From positions 1,116,001 to 1,180,000 of the forward strand of contig NZ_PJMW01000002.1 in NCBI RefSeq assembly GCF_002846365.1: DNA of 64,000 nucleotides, written 5' to 3'. Below the pieces are notes generated by a model. It had not been told where the DNA came from. It was given only the letters and a program-made list of their open reading frames with translations, and searched no databases. A program made the translations under genes and the position numbers. Numbering within the stretch: the first letter of the stretch is position 1; every line of letters starts with the position of its first letter. Below, piece by piece: positions 27,781 to 36,747 of this stretch. The DNA is from Nocardia fluminea. Lineage in GTDB: Bacteria; Actinomycetota; Actinomycetes; Mycobacteriales; Mycobacteriaceae.

Positions 27781-28667
27781 AGTTCACCCTCGGTGTCGCA
27801 CTGAGCCCCTTGGACCAGCTCACCGAGCTGGCCAAGACGGCCGAGGAATGCGGGTTCACCTCCATCGGCCTGCCCGACTCGCTGTTCTACATGAAGTCGC
27901 AGGCCGCCGACTACCCGTACACCCCGGACGGCAGCCGCTTCTGGGGCCCGGAGACGCCCTGGGTGGATCCGCTGATCGCCGCCGCGTCCATGGCGGCGGT
28001 CACCACGAACCTGCGGTTCTACACCAATGTCCTCAAGCTCGGCTCACGCAATCCGCTGCTGCTGGCCCGCCAGGTCGGCTCGATCGCCAACATGTCGGGC
28101 AACCGTTTCGGGTTCGGCATCGGCATCGGCTGGGCACCTGAGGAATTCGAGTGGTGCGGCGTCCCCTACGCCCGGCGCGGCACCAGGGTCGACGAGATGA
28201 TCGAGGTCATCCGGCTCGTCCTCGACGGCGGCATGGTCGAATTCCACGGCGAGTTCTTCGATTTCGACCAGCTGCAGATGAGCCCGGCGCCGAGCGAGCG
28301 GGTGCCGTTCTACATCGGCGGGCACACCGGTCCGGCGCTGCGCCGGGCCGCCCGCATCGGTGACGGCTGGACCTCGGCGATGATGAAGTTCGACGACCTC
28401 GTCACCACCATCGGCACGCTGCGCGAGCTGCGCGCGGAGTACGGCCGGTCGGCGGAGCCCTTCGAGATCCAGTCCGTCTGTATCGACAAGTTCGGCCGCG
28501 ACGGTTATCAGGACCTGGCCGACGCGGGCGTCACCGACAACATCGTGGTGCCGTGGCTGGCCGACGGTATCGGGTTCGACGGCGAGCTGGCGGCCAAGCA
28601 GGACTCGCTGCGCAAGTTCGCCGAGAAGTACATCGCCGACCCCATCATCGCGAAGGCGCACTCATGA
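27777..28667 (+). CDS. LLM-class F420-dependent oxidoreductase (second)
   Basis: 296 residues from ATG 27777, coupled to the ltp3 stop (ATGA). Luciferase-like fold with MKFTLGVALSPLDQLTELAKTAEECGF, a LLARQVGSIANMSGNRFGFGIGIGWAPEEFEWCGV core and a PFYIGGHTGPALRRAARIGDGW segment. It shares the fold with the gene at 23509 but belongs to a different branch. Its place inside the ltp operon suggests a reductase or oxidase on a side-chain or ring intermediate. The cofactor (F420 or FMN) is inferred from family layout. Confidence 0.84.
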
Positions 28668-29080
28668 CCACTGCCGAACGTACCGCCCGAGCCGCGGGTC
28701 TGGCCTCCCAGGCCGCCGTCAGAGCCAAGGACCGGGCGGCCTGGGTCGCGCTGTTCGCCGAGGACGGCATCGTCGAAGATCCCGTCGGCCCTTCGGGTTT
28801 CGATCCCGAGGGTGTCGGCCACCGCGGCCACGAGGCCATCGGCGCCTTCTGGGACAAGGCCATCGCCCTCACCGAATCCATCGAATTCCGCTTCGAGGAC
28901 TCCTTCGCCTGCGGGAACGAAATCGCCTTCACCGGCCTGATCCGCACCACGATGGCCGGCCACGTCATCGACGCCGAGGGCGTGTTCACCTACAAGATCG
29001 ACGCCGACGGAAAGATCGCCGCGCTGCGTGCCTTCTGGGAAGTCGACCGCGCGGTCGCGACCACGCGCCCCGTCGGTTAA
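28664..29080 (+). CDS. SnoaL/ketosteroid-isomerase-like protein
   Basis: 138 residues from ATG 28664, which overlaps the preceding stop. NTF2-like fold. LFAEDGIVEDPVG (30-42) closely follows the segment of bacterial ketosteroid isomerases that holds the catalytic Asp, here Asp39. Aligned by eye, the isomerase oxyanion residues seem absent: the Tyr14 position is Ser15 and the Asp99 position is Gly. It may be a steroid-binding protein, hydratase or altered isomerase. Last gene of the DUF35-ltp4-ltp3-LLM operon; an 18-bp hairpin terminator follows. Confidence 0.82.
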   Translation: MTTAERTARAAGLASQAAVRAKDRAAWVALFAEDGIVEDPVGPSGFDPEGVGHRGHEAIGAFWDKAIALTESIEFRFEDSFACGNEIAFTGLIRTTMAGHVIDAEGVFTYKIDADGKIAALRAFWEVDRAVATTRPVG

Positions 29081-29091
29081 CGGCACAAACG

Positions 29092-29131
29092 CGAGAACAG
29101 CCCGGGACCTTTCGGTCCCGGGCTGTTCTCG
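29092..29131. terminator. Strong hairpin terminator
   Basis: An 18-bp perfect stem (29092-29109 with 29114-29131) with a TTTC loop lies between the SnoaL gene and cyp125, which converge. Likely bidirectional. Confidence 0.88.
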
Positions 29132-29141
29132 TTGTGTCGAC

Positions 29142-30431
29142 TCAGTGCGCGACGGGGCAACCGGTGGACTTGTAATCGACCGGCAGTTCCTTGATCCCGT
29201 TGAGCCAGCCCGAACGCAGACGCTTCGGATCACCGATTTGGGTGATATCGGGCAGATGATCAGCAATCGCGTTGAAGATCAGATCCACCTCGAGCCGAGC
29301 CAGATTCGCGCCGACGCAGAAGTGGGCCCCGGTGCCGCCGAAGGCCAGGTGCTGGTTGTCGGCGCGGGTGATGTCGAACTTCTCCGGGTTCTCGAAAACC
29401 TCTTCGTCGAAGTTTGCCGAGCGGTACAGCATCACCAGGCGCTGGCCCTTCTTGATCTGTACCCCACCCAGCTCGGTGTCCTCGAGCGCGGTGCGCTGGA
29501 AGGAGGTGACCGGGGTGGCCCAGCGAATGATCTCGTCCGCCGCGGTGGCCGGGCGCTCCTTCTTGAACAACTCCCACTGGTCGGGGTTCTCCATGAAGGC
29601 GATCATGCCGTGGGTGATGGCGTTGCGGGTCGTCTCGTTGCCCGCGACGGCCAGGACGATCACGAAGAAGCCGAACTCCTCCGGCGTGAGGTGCTCGCCG
29701 TCGACATCGGCCTCGATCAGGGTGGTCACCAGATCGTCGGCGGGACAGGCCTTCCTGGCCTCGGCCATCTGGTAGGCGTAGCCGAGGATCTCCATCGACG
29801 CCGCGACCGGATCCGCGGTGCTGTCCGGATCGTCGTAGCTGGTCATGTCGTTGGACCACTCGAAGACTTTCATCCGGTCCTCCTGCGGCACACCGATCAG
29901 TTCGGCGATCGCCTGCAGCGGCAGCTCACATGCCACCTGGGTGACGAAGTCACCGCTGCCGGACTCGAGAGCTCGCTTCACGATGCCTTCGGCACGGGCC
30001 GAGAGTTCGGCGCGCAGGCCGTTGATCGCGCGCGGGGTGAAACCCTTGGCGATCAGCTTGCGCAGCTTGGTGTGCTCGGGGGCGTCCTTGTTCAGCAGGA
30101 CGAAGCGCTGCAGTTCGATCTGCTCGCGCTGGATGTCGTCGTTGAAGCGCGGGATCGCGGTGTTCTCGAAGGTCGAGAACACATCGCTGCGGCGCGACAC
30201 CTCCTTGACATCGGCGTGCTTGCTCACCACCCAGAAGCCGTCGTCGTGGAAACCACCGACCTCGGGCGACTGCTCGTTCCACCAGATCGGGGCCGTCCGA
30301 CGCAGCTCGGCAAACTCCTCGGCCGGAATCCGCTCGGCGTAGATGGCCGGGTCGGTAACGTCGAACCCGTCCGGCAGGTTCGGCCGGGCACCCGTCACGG
30401 GGCCGGCGTGGTCGGTGCTCGGATCTACCAC
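29142..30431 (-). CDS. cyp125: Cytochrome P450 CYP125 (sterol C26 monooxygenase)
   Basis: 429 residues. The sequence follows M. tuberculosis CYP125A1 closely. It has PNLPDGFDVTDPAIYAERIP at the N-terminus, AVAGNETTRN in the I helix, a heme-binding Cys at about 372 in FGGTGAHFCVGANLAR, and it ends GCPVAH. CYP125 oxidises the terminal C26/C27 methyl to a carboxylate, starting side-chain degradation. GTG 30431 is chosen because AAGGAG lies eight bases upstream and the longer frame would include the KstR box at 30453-30466. Divergent from fadA5. Confidence 0.94.
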   Translation of the reverse strand: MVDPSTDHAGPVTGARPNLPDGFDVTDPAIYAERIPAEEFAELRRTAPIWWNEQSPEVGGFHDDGFWVVSKHADVKEVSRRSDVFSTFENTAIPRFNDDIQREQIELQRFVLLNKDAPEHTKLRKLIAKGFTPRAINGLRAELSARAEGIVKRALESGSGDFVTQVACELPLQAIAELIGVPQEDRMKVFEWSNDMTSYDDPDSTADPVAASMEILGYAYQMAEARKACPADDLVTTLIEADVDGEHLTPEEFGFFVIVLAVAGNETTRNAITHGMIAFMENPDQWELFKKERPATAADEIIRWATPVTSFQRTALEDTELGGVQIKKGQRLVMLYRSANFDEEVFENPEKFDITRADNQHLAFGGTGAHFCVGANLARLEVDLIFNAIADHLPDITQIGDPKRLRSGWLNGIKELPVDYKSTGCPVAH

Positions 30432-30452
30432 CAGATGTCTCCTTCGACAAAC

Positions 30453-31727
<1,275 letters not shown>

Positions 31728-32092
31728 ACTAGCCCTTACCGAAACCGGGCGCCCAGGTTGAACATTCATCCCTGGGCGCCCGGAACGTGTCGTACGCCAC
31801 AAAGTCACGGGGACCAGGGGGATCATGAGATGTCAGCTATCTTTAGGCTATCATGGGTCGGTGGCGGAAGAACCCTGCGACGGGCACGAACCCGGGTACC
31901 CTTGCGCTCCACAAGAGTCGTTGGCGCGACCCGCAAACGCGACCGCCGCCGCCCCTGCACGCAGGTGAGCGTCGGAAATCGTAGAGAAATCCCCGATCAG
32001 GCGTAGGTTTTCAGTTACTGAGCCGCTAATATCAATGATACGTATCCGAGATAACGACTGTTAGTACAGTGAAGGGAATTGGGCGGCTCACA
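31728..32092. other. Intergenic region between fadA5 and the EspR-like gene
   Basis: The 365 bp hold the fadA5 terminator (31745-31783) and, near the right end, an AT-rich stretch (32025-32070) with a 10-bp palindrome GATACGTATC at 32035-32044. That stretch is the likely promoter or autoregulatory site of the EspR-like gene. I see no convincing ORF, tRNA or KstR box. Confidence 0.5.
31745..31783. terminator. Hairpin terminator after fadA5
   Basis: A 13-bp perfect stem (31745-31757 with 31771-31783) and 13-nt loop lie 17 bp after the fadA5 stop. No T-run. Confidence 0.7.
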
Positions 32093-32509
32093 ATGGCTGA
32101 TTTCGCGGCGCGGCTGAACAAGCTGTTCGAAACCGTGCATCCCCCGGGGCGCAAGCCGCACACCAACGCAGAGGTTGCGGCTGCGCTGACTGCCTCCGGG
32201 CATCCGATCTCGAAGCCGTATCTCTCGCAGTTGCGGTCGGGACAACGAACGAATCCGTCCGATGAGACGGTGGCCGCCCTGGCGAAGTTCTTCAAGGTCA
32301 AGCCTGACTACTTCTTCAACGATATCTACGCGGCCAAGATCGATCACGACCTGGAGTTGCTCGCGCAGCTGCAGGGTTACGGACTTCGTCGACTGTCGAG
32401 TAGGGCATTCGATCTGTCCGAAGAATCACAGAATCTGCTCACCTCGATGGCGGAGAAGCTACGGGCCAGCGAAGGCTTGCCCGAAATTCCTCCGGACGGA
32501 ACAGAATAG
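32093..32509 (+). CDS. EspR-like helix-turn-helix regulator
   Basis: 138 residues from ATG 32093 (MADFAARLNKLFETVHPPGRKPHTNAE). The N-terminal half closely follows M. tuberculosis EspR (FAARLNxLFxTVxPPGRxPHT, then PYLSQLRSGxRTNPS and a TxAALAxFF segment). EspR is a nucleoid-associated HTH regulator that loops DNA as a dimer. The C-terminal dimerisation helix is present (about 95-130). A GTG at 32069 is in frame, but the ATG fits the family start. It faces the 7-TM/ImmA operon across a terminator, and such HTH genes are candidates for ImmA-type cleavage. Its targets here are unknown. Confidence 0.87.
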   Translation: MADFAARLNKLFETVHPPGRKPHTNAEVAAALTASGHPISKPYLSQLRSGQRTNPSDETVAALAKFFKVKPDYFFNDIYAAKIDHDLELLAQLQGYGLRRLSSRAFDLSEESQNLLTSMAEKLRASEGLPEIPPDGTE

Positions 32510-32584
32510 GATCCACGCAGCGGCCGGCCTGACGCACCTGATGGTGTCCTGGGTACGGCCGTAAACACGTCGGATACGCAGACA

Positions 32585-32627
32585 ACGGGCCTGAGACGGT
32601 GCAAACCACCAGCTCAGGCCCGTTTTC
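32585..32627. terminator. Terminator between EspR-like gene and 7-TM gene
   Basis: An 11-bp stem (32585-32595 with 32613-32623), 17-nt loop, then TTTT on the plus strand. It lies between convergent genes. Confidence 0.75.
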
Positions 32628-32638
32628 TGCGTCTCGGC

Positions 32639-33673
32639 CTAGGTCGGGGAAGCGGCGGCCTGCGGTGCCGTCTTCGCATCCGCCACCGCGTACTCGTACT
32701 GATTCGCGAGGGCCAGCACCCAGCCGCGGGGGCTGATGCCGGGCGGCGGTGCGATCCAGCGCGCGTCGACGAACAAGTCCCCCAACGGATTTCGTGCCCA
32801 CTCGGCCACCACCGCGGCCCGCTGCGGCACCGAATTCGGTGGCTCGCCCGCCGCGGGGATCACGATGCCGCTGCCCGAGAGCAGATACAGCGCGTCCATC
32901 ACCTGCGCCATGTGATCGGAGGCCTTGAGCTGTGCCGAGGTGGCATTCTGCTCCGGCGCGACCACCTCGGGGAACCGGCCGACCATCAACTGGTGCAGCG
33001 GACGGATCTTGCGCAGCAGGAGCTTGGCCCGCCACCACAGCTCGATCACGATCGACACCGCACCGAGCGCGATCAGCAGCGCCGCGATCTCCCACGCGGC
33101 CCAGCCCCACAGCGGTTCGTTCGGCGGCGTCGGCTCGGCGTGCTGGAAGGCGCGGCCCACATTGGCGACCGCGAGCACCGCGACCAGAGCGGTGCCCGTG
33201 ATGTAGATGGCGATGCCGCGCCCGAGAATGGTCCAGTCCAGGTTGCGCAGACCGGTGGTCACGATGAACACCGCGCCGAGCGCGACCATGATCCAGCCGA
33301 AGGTGAACGACCACGCCAAGGTGATCGCGATCGCCAGCGCGCCGAGGCCGTACACGACCAACGCGATCTGGCGCAGATTGCGCCGAGAGACCACCGGCCA
33401 AGCGGCCGAGGCCACCACCGAGGTGGCCGTGGTGAACAGGATCCAGGCGGAGATCACGATGCCGGTGGACAGCCAGCCGCTGTGCACTCCGCCCTTCATC
33501 AGATTGTCGATGGCGACAGCCATCTCGGGAATGGCGACGGTGACCGCGAGCGCCACGGCCGCGACCGCCACGACGATGGCCACGCGGGCGGTCGTCGCGG
33601 GCTTCACCAGCACGCGGCCCACTCGCGCACCCGCGGCAACCCAGACCAGCAGGGCCGTCAACCAGAGTGTCAT
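32639..33673 (-). CDS. Seven-TM membrane protein (MAB_1171c/DUF6545-like)
   Basis: 344 residues. Seven hydrophobic segments in the first 215 residues (about 3-20, 29-49, 66-92, 99-122, 126-142, 150-172, 187-214), then a soluble C-terminal domain of about 130 residues with LWWRAKLLLRKIRPLH right after the last helix. The layout matches the actinobacterial MAB_1171c family often annotated as a putative transporter, typically found beside ImmA/IrrE and XRE-type regulator genes. No transport motif is seen; a sensor is as likely. Its ATG overlaps the ImmA/IrrE stop (ATGA), so it is the last gene of that operon. Confidence 0.75.
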   Translation of the reverse strand: MTLWLTALLVWVAAGARVGRVLVKPATTARVAIVVAVAAVALAVTVAIPEMAVAIDNLMKGGVHSGWLSTGIVISAWILFTTATSVVASAAWPVVSRRNLRQIALVVYGLGALAIAITLAWSFTFGWIMVALGAVFIVTTGLRNLDWTILGRGIAIYITGTALVAVLAVANVGRAFQHAEPTPPNEPLWGWAAWEIAALLIALGAVSIVIELWWRAKLLLRKIRPLHQLMVGRFPEVVAPEQNATSAQLKASDHMAQVMDALYLLSGSGIVIPAAGEPPNSVPQRAAVVAEWARNPLGDLFVDARWIAPPPGISPRGWVLALANQYEYAVADAKTAPQAAASPT

Positions 33674-34185
33674 CCGAGTGCCTCATCGAATCGAAGGACC
33701 GAGACGCCTGCGCCCCGGTTGGCGAACACGCGCAGTCGCGTCATGAGCATGGCCGCGAAGGTCTCGGCTTCCCATTCGGCGAGATCGTCGGCGCCGTCGT
33801 CGACGATCTGGGCGTGGGCGCGCTGGCTGAGCATGTAGGCGATCAGATCGTCACTGACCTCGAGGGTGGTCTCCACCGCCGGCGCGCCCTCGTGATCGAA
33901 GACGATGTGGCCGAGTTCGTGCGCGAGGGTGTGATCGCGACTCGGGAGCGCGTCGGCGAGCACGATGATGTCGCGTTCGGGATAGAACCGGCGCTGCCCG
34001 CACACACCGGGGCCGAGGTTCGCGCTGGTGATCTCGATTTCGCGTTTGCGTTCCAGGGAGACGGCGTGGACCACCTCGTCGAGGCTGGTGGCGTCGGAGT
34101 CGGCGGCCACCGCGCACACCGCGTCGACGGCGGCGGCGACGCGGCGATAGGACCGGGAGGTGCTCTGGGTCTTGCTCTTACTCAT
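33670..34185 (-). CDS. ImmA/IrrE-family metallopeptidase
   Basis: 171 residues from ATG 34185 (MSKSKTQSTSRSYRR). Zinc metallopeptidase with HELGH at residues 89-93 and a downstream EWEAETFAAMLM segment (Glu139) that supplies the likely third zinc ligand. Family members ImmA and IrrE cleave cognate HTH repressors (ImmR, DdrO). The ribosome site GAGGGG overlaps the stop of the upstream repeat protein, so the two are coupled. No fused HTH domain is present. The plausible target is the EspR-like regulator encoded face to face; this is inference. Confidence 0.87.
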   Translation of the reverse strand: MSKSKTQSTSRSYRRVAAAVDAVCAVAADSDATSLDEVVHAVSLERKREIEITSANLGPGVCGQRRFYPERDIIVLADALPSRDHTLAHELGHIVFDHEGAPAVETTLEVSDDLIAYMLSQRAHAQIVDDGADDLAEWEAETFAAMLMTRLRVFANRGAGVSVLRFDEALG

Positions 34186-34196
34186 CGACGATCCCC

Positions 34197-35393
34197 TCAC
34201 GACCTCGGTCCGAAGAACTCGGCGCGCGCCGCGTTCACCCGCGCTTGAGCTGCCGCGGCACCTTGGAAACTCACTGCGCCCGAACCGGTTCCGGCCAGCG
34301 TCAGCGCGATCAGGCCACCGATCACCGACAGGAGCTCGGGTTCGGGCAGGCCACTGTTGTCACTGGTCGGTTTGACCTCGTGGTTCGGCTTGGCCGCCGG
34401 TGCCGGTGCGGCAGCGGCGGGTGGTGCGGGAGCCGCGGCCGCCGGCGGTACGGCTGCCGGAACAGGCACTGCCACAGCGATATTCGGAACGCCGGGGAGG
34501 GCGGGAGTGGGCGGAATCGCGATCGCCGGAAGCGCCGGTGCGGCGGGAACGGAAGGAATCGGGATCAGCAGCAACAGCAGGGGCGAGGCCGAACCGACTG
34601 CCGCCGAACCGACAGCGGCGGAACCCACCGCGGCCGAGCCCGCGCCCGCGGAACCCACGGCCGCGGAACCGGCAGCGGCGGAACCGACTGCGGCAGAACC
34701 TGTTCCGAGGACAGCGGAGCCCGCGCCGAGGGCGGCCGAACCGGTACCCGCGGCTGCCGAACCGACGGCCGCCGAGCCGGTACCCAGCACCGCGGCGGCA
34801 CCTGCCGAGCCGGTACCGAGTACCGCGGCGGCACCCGCCGAGCCGGTGCCGAGAATGGCGGCGGCGCCCGCGGAACCGGTACCGAGGACCACACCGAGGC
34901 CTGCGGAACCGGTACCGAGCAGCACGCCCAGGCCCGCGGAGCCGGTGCCGAGGACCACGCCGGCGGCGGCCGAACCCGCGCCTGCCGCGGCGGAGCCGAC
35001 GGCGGCCGATCCGGAGAGCGGGCCCGCGACTTCTTTCTTGGGGACGTCAGCGCTCGACTGGCCGGGGATGGTGAGCGGGGTCCATTCGCCTTCGCCGGCG
35101 ACCGAGGCGCCCGTCTGTGGGGTACCCGGGTCGATCGCCGGACCGTTGCCGTTGCCCTGATTCTGTCCCTGACCATTGCCCCGACCGGGCAGGCTCAGCT
35201 CGCTGGGCTCCGGGGTCGGACTGCTCTGTCCGCCGCTGCCGTTGCCCTGCCCGGCGCTTCCGCTACCGGGCGCCTGCGCGGCAGGTGCCGGCGGCTTTTC
35301 CGGGGCGGCCAGCGCGACCGCGGGCCCTAAAAGCGCACAGCCGGCCAGCACACTCGCAGCGGCAAACACGCGCAACATGCGACCAATGGCCAT
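34197..35393 (-). CDS. Exported repeat-rich Gly/Ala/Ser protein, possible lipoprotein
   Basis: 398 residues; function not recognised. The N-terminal signal is MAIGRMLRVFAAASVLAGC, where LAGC19 fits a lipobox; a standard signal cleavage after ALA28-29 is the alternative. Then follow a Pro/Gly/Gln-rich linker (31-125), a repeat domain (129-270), a Pro/Ala-rich region (280-336) and a weakly hydrophobic Ala-rich end (about 351-383). The repeat domain starts with six 11-residue units (V/A-x-L-G-T-G-S-A-x-x-x, residues 146-211) and continues as GSAAVG-like hexads. Such Gly/Ser/Ala repeats suggest an envelope or adhesive structure. Coupled to the ImmA/IrrE gene, so first gene of that operon. Confidence 0.8.
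   Translation of the reverse strand: MAIGRMLRVFAAASVLAGCALLGPAVALAAPEKPPAPAAQAPGSGSAGQGNGSGGQSSPTPEPSELSLPGRGNGQGQNQGNGNGPAIDPGTPQTGASVAGEGEWTPLTIPGQSSADVPKKEVAGPLSGSAAVGSAAAGAGSAAAGVVLGTGSAGLGVLLGTGSAGLGVVLGTGSAGAAAILGTGSAGAAAVLGTGSAGAAAVLGTGSAAVGSAAAGTGSAALGAGSAVLGTGSAAVGSAAAGSAAVGSAGAGSAAVGSAAVGSAAVGSASPLLLLLIPIPSVPAAPALPAIAIPPTPALPGVPNIAVAVPVPAAVPPAAAAPAPPAAAAPAPAAKPNHEVKPTSDNSGLPEPELLSVIGGLIALTLAGTGSGAVSFQGAAAAQARVNAARAEFFGPRS
34761..34958 (-). repeat. Six tandem 33-bp coding repeats
   Basis: Six adjacent 33-bp units encode 11-residue repeats built on LGTGSAG (residues 146-211 of the exported protein). Shorter 18-bp-like units follow to about 34584. Copy number is likely to vary between strains. 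Confidence 0.85.
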
Positions 35394-35596
35394 GCGCTAG
35401 ATCATCCCCTTAGTTATTCAGCGCAGAATTAACCCCCGGTCGCGACACATTCCGGGATCGACGAACAGTAGCCCATAGTAAACCCACGGTCCCGGGCCCG
35501 CAGGAGAGAGCAAGAGTCGTCCAGCCCCCTGGACGTGTGTGACGTGCCATAAGTGCAGGCCGGGGACTTTTCCCCGGCCTGACACCTCAAAGTTTG
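35394..35596. other. Intergenic region with terminator
   Basis: Both flanking genes read left. The region holds the promoter of the repeat-protein operon and, at 35556-35581, an 11-bp stem with a CTTT loop just downstream of the SDR stop, probably the terminator of the SDR operon. Confidence 0.65.
35556..35581. terminator. Terminator after the Rv3548c-like SDR gene
   Basis: An 11-bp perfect stem (35556-35566 with 35571-35581) and 4-nt CTTT loop. Confidence 0.75.
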
Positions 35597-36508
35597 CTAT
35601 GCGCCGTAAACAGGCTCCGGCGGCGTGCTCTTCTCGATCAGTTCCTTGACGACCGGACCAAGTTCGGCGGGACTCCAGCGGGCGCCACGATCGACCGGAG
35701 TGCCGTGCATCCAGCCCTGCGCCAGCGCCACCTTCCCGCCCTCGACCTCGAACATCCGGCCGGTCACCCCGGCGGATTCGGTGCTACCGAGCCACACGAC
35801 CAGCGGCGAGATGTTCTCGGGGGCCATCGCGTCGAAGCCCGCGTCGGGAGCGGCCATGGTGTCGGCGAAGACCGTCTCGGTCATCCGGGTGCGGGCGGCG
35901 GGGGCGATGGCGTTCACGGTGACGCCGTAGCGCCCGAACTCGGCCGACGCGGTCAGTGTGAGACCCGCGATACCCGCCTTCGCGGCGCCGTAATTGCCCT
36001 GTCCGACGCTGCCCTGCAGGCCCGCGCCCGAGCTGGTGTTGATCACGCGGGCGTCCACCGGGCGGCCCGCCTTCGACTCGCCCCGCCAGTACTCGGCCGC
36101 GTGCCGCATGGTGGCGAAGTGGCCCTTGAGATGCACGCGGACCACGGCGTCCCACTCGTCCTCGCCGAGGTTCACCAGCATGCGGTCGCGCACGAAGCCC
36201 GCGTTGTTGACCAGCACGTCGAGCCCACCGAAGGTGTCGACGGCCTGGCGGATCAGGCGGCGGGCGCCTTCCCAGTCGGCGACGTCGTCGTAGTTGGCGA
36301 CGGCCTCGCCACCGGCGGTCTTGATCTCGTCGACGACCTGCTGGGCGGGGGTTTCCGTGGTCGCGGCGCCGTCGAGCGCGGTGCCGACGTCGTTGACCAC
36401 CACGCGGGCGCCCGCGGCGGCGAAGGCGAGGGCGTGGGCGCGGCCGATTCCACGGCCCGCGCCGGTGACGATGACGGTGCGGCCTGCGCAGATCGCCTGG
36501 TCGGTCAT
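35597..36508 (-). CDS. Short-chain dehydrogenase (Rv3548c type)
   Basis: 303 residues. SDR with TGAGRGIGRAH (about 15-25), NNAG and YGAAKAG (YxxxK), and a C-terminal extension (about 255-303) like Rv3548c and Hsd4A-type steroid dehydrogenases. By position it belongs to the KstR2 block as the second gene after the Rv3549c-like SDR. Likely a hydroxyacyl-CoA or hydroxysteroid dehydrogenase for C/D ring intermediates; the substrate is unproven. A large palindrome separates it from the upstream SDR, so expression may be partly uncoupled. Confidence 0.83.
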   Translation of the reverse strand: MTDQAICAGRTVIVTGAGRGIGRAHALAFAAAGARVVVNDVGTALDGAATTETPAQQVVDEIKTAGGEAVANYDDVADWEGARRLIRQAVDTFGGLDVLVNNAGFVRDRMLVNLGEDEWDAVVRVHLKGHFATMRHAAEYWRGESKAGRPVDARVINTSSGAGLQGSVGQGNYGAAKAGIAGLTLTASAEFGRYGVTVNAIAPAARTRMTETVFADTMAAPDAGFDAMAPENISPLVVWLGSTESAGVTGRMFEVEGGKVALAQGWMHGTPVDRGARWSPAELGPVVKELIEKSTPPEPVYGA

Positions 36509-36545
36509 GTGTGGCTCCTGTGTTTATTGGCGGCTGGCGCCGCGG

Positions 36546-36636
36546 GATTTTCGGCCCGGGGGGCCTCACATCCGAAGGGCGATACTGCGCCTTCGGCGGT
36601 CCGTCTCGCCCTTCGGATGCGAGGCGGCCGAAAATC
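36546..36636. repeat. Long interrupted palindrome between two SDR genes
   Basis: Outer arms of 11 bp (36546-36556 with 36626-36636) and inner arms of 14 bp (36569-36582 with 36606-36619) are perfect, with a short asymmetric bulge between them and a 23-nt loop. It lies in a 239-bp gap between same-strand genes and could attenuate or process the transcript. A second element of the same layout is at 58090-58186. Confidence 0.75.
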
Positions 36637-36689
36637 GTGGTGGTTGGGTGGGGTGGGTGGCGTTGGTTGCGGTAGGTGGGGATGTTCAG

Positions 36690-36722
36690 TCGCTGGACGG
36701 GGTGACTTCGCTGGACGGGGTG
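36690..36722. repeat. Short tandem repeat in G-rich spacer
   Basis: The 15-bp unit TCGCTGGACGGGGTG occurs at 36690-36704 and 36708-36722 (18-bp period), just downstream of the Rv3549c-like SDR stop, beside a G-rich tract at about 36637-36690. Confidence 0.7.
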
Positions 36723-36747
36723 GTTGTTGGGGGGTTCGGGTCGGCGG

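Noticed and set aside
31770..31800. KstR-like sequence CCGGAACGTGTCGTACG after fadA5
   Set aside because: The second half-site lacks GTT (GTC instead) and it is downstream of genes, part of the terminator region.
31728..32092. Possible tRNA or small RNA gene
   Set aside because: No T-loop-like or cloverleaf pattern could be found; only a terminator and an AT-rich promoter-like stretch are visible.
34584..34958. Regular DNA repeats that might be a CRISPR array
   Set aside because: Repeats are adjacent with no spacers and encode in-frame LGTGSAG units; no cas genes nearby.
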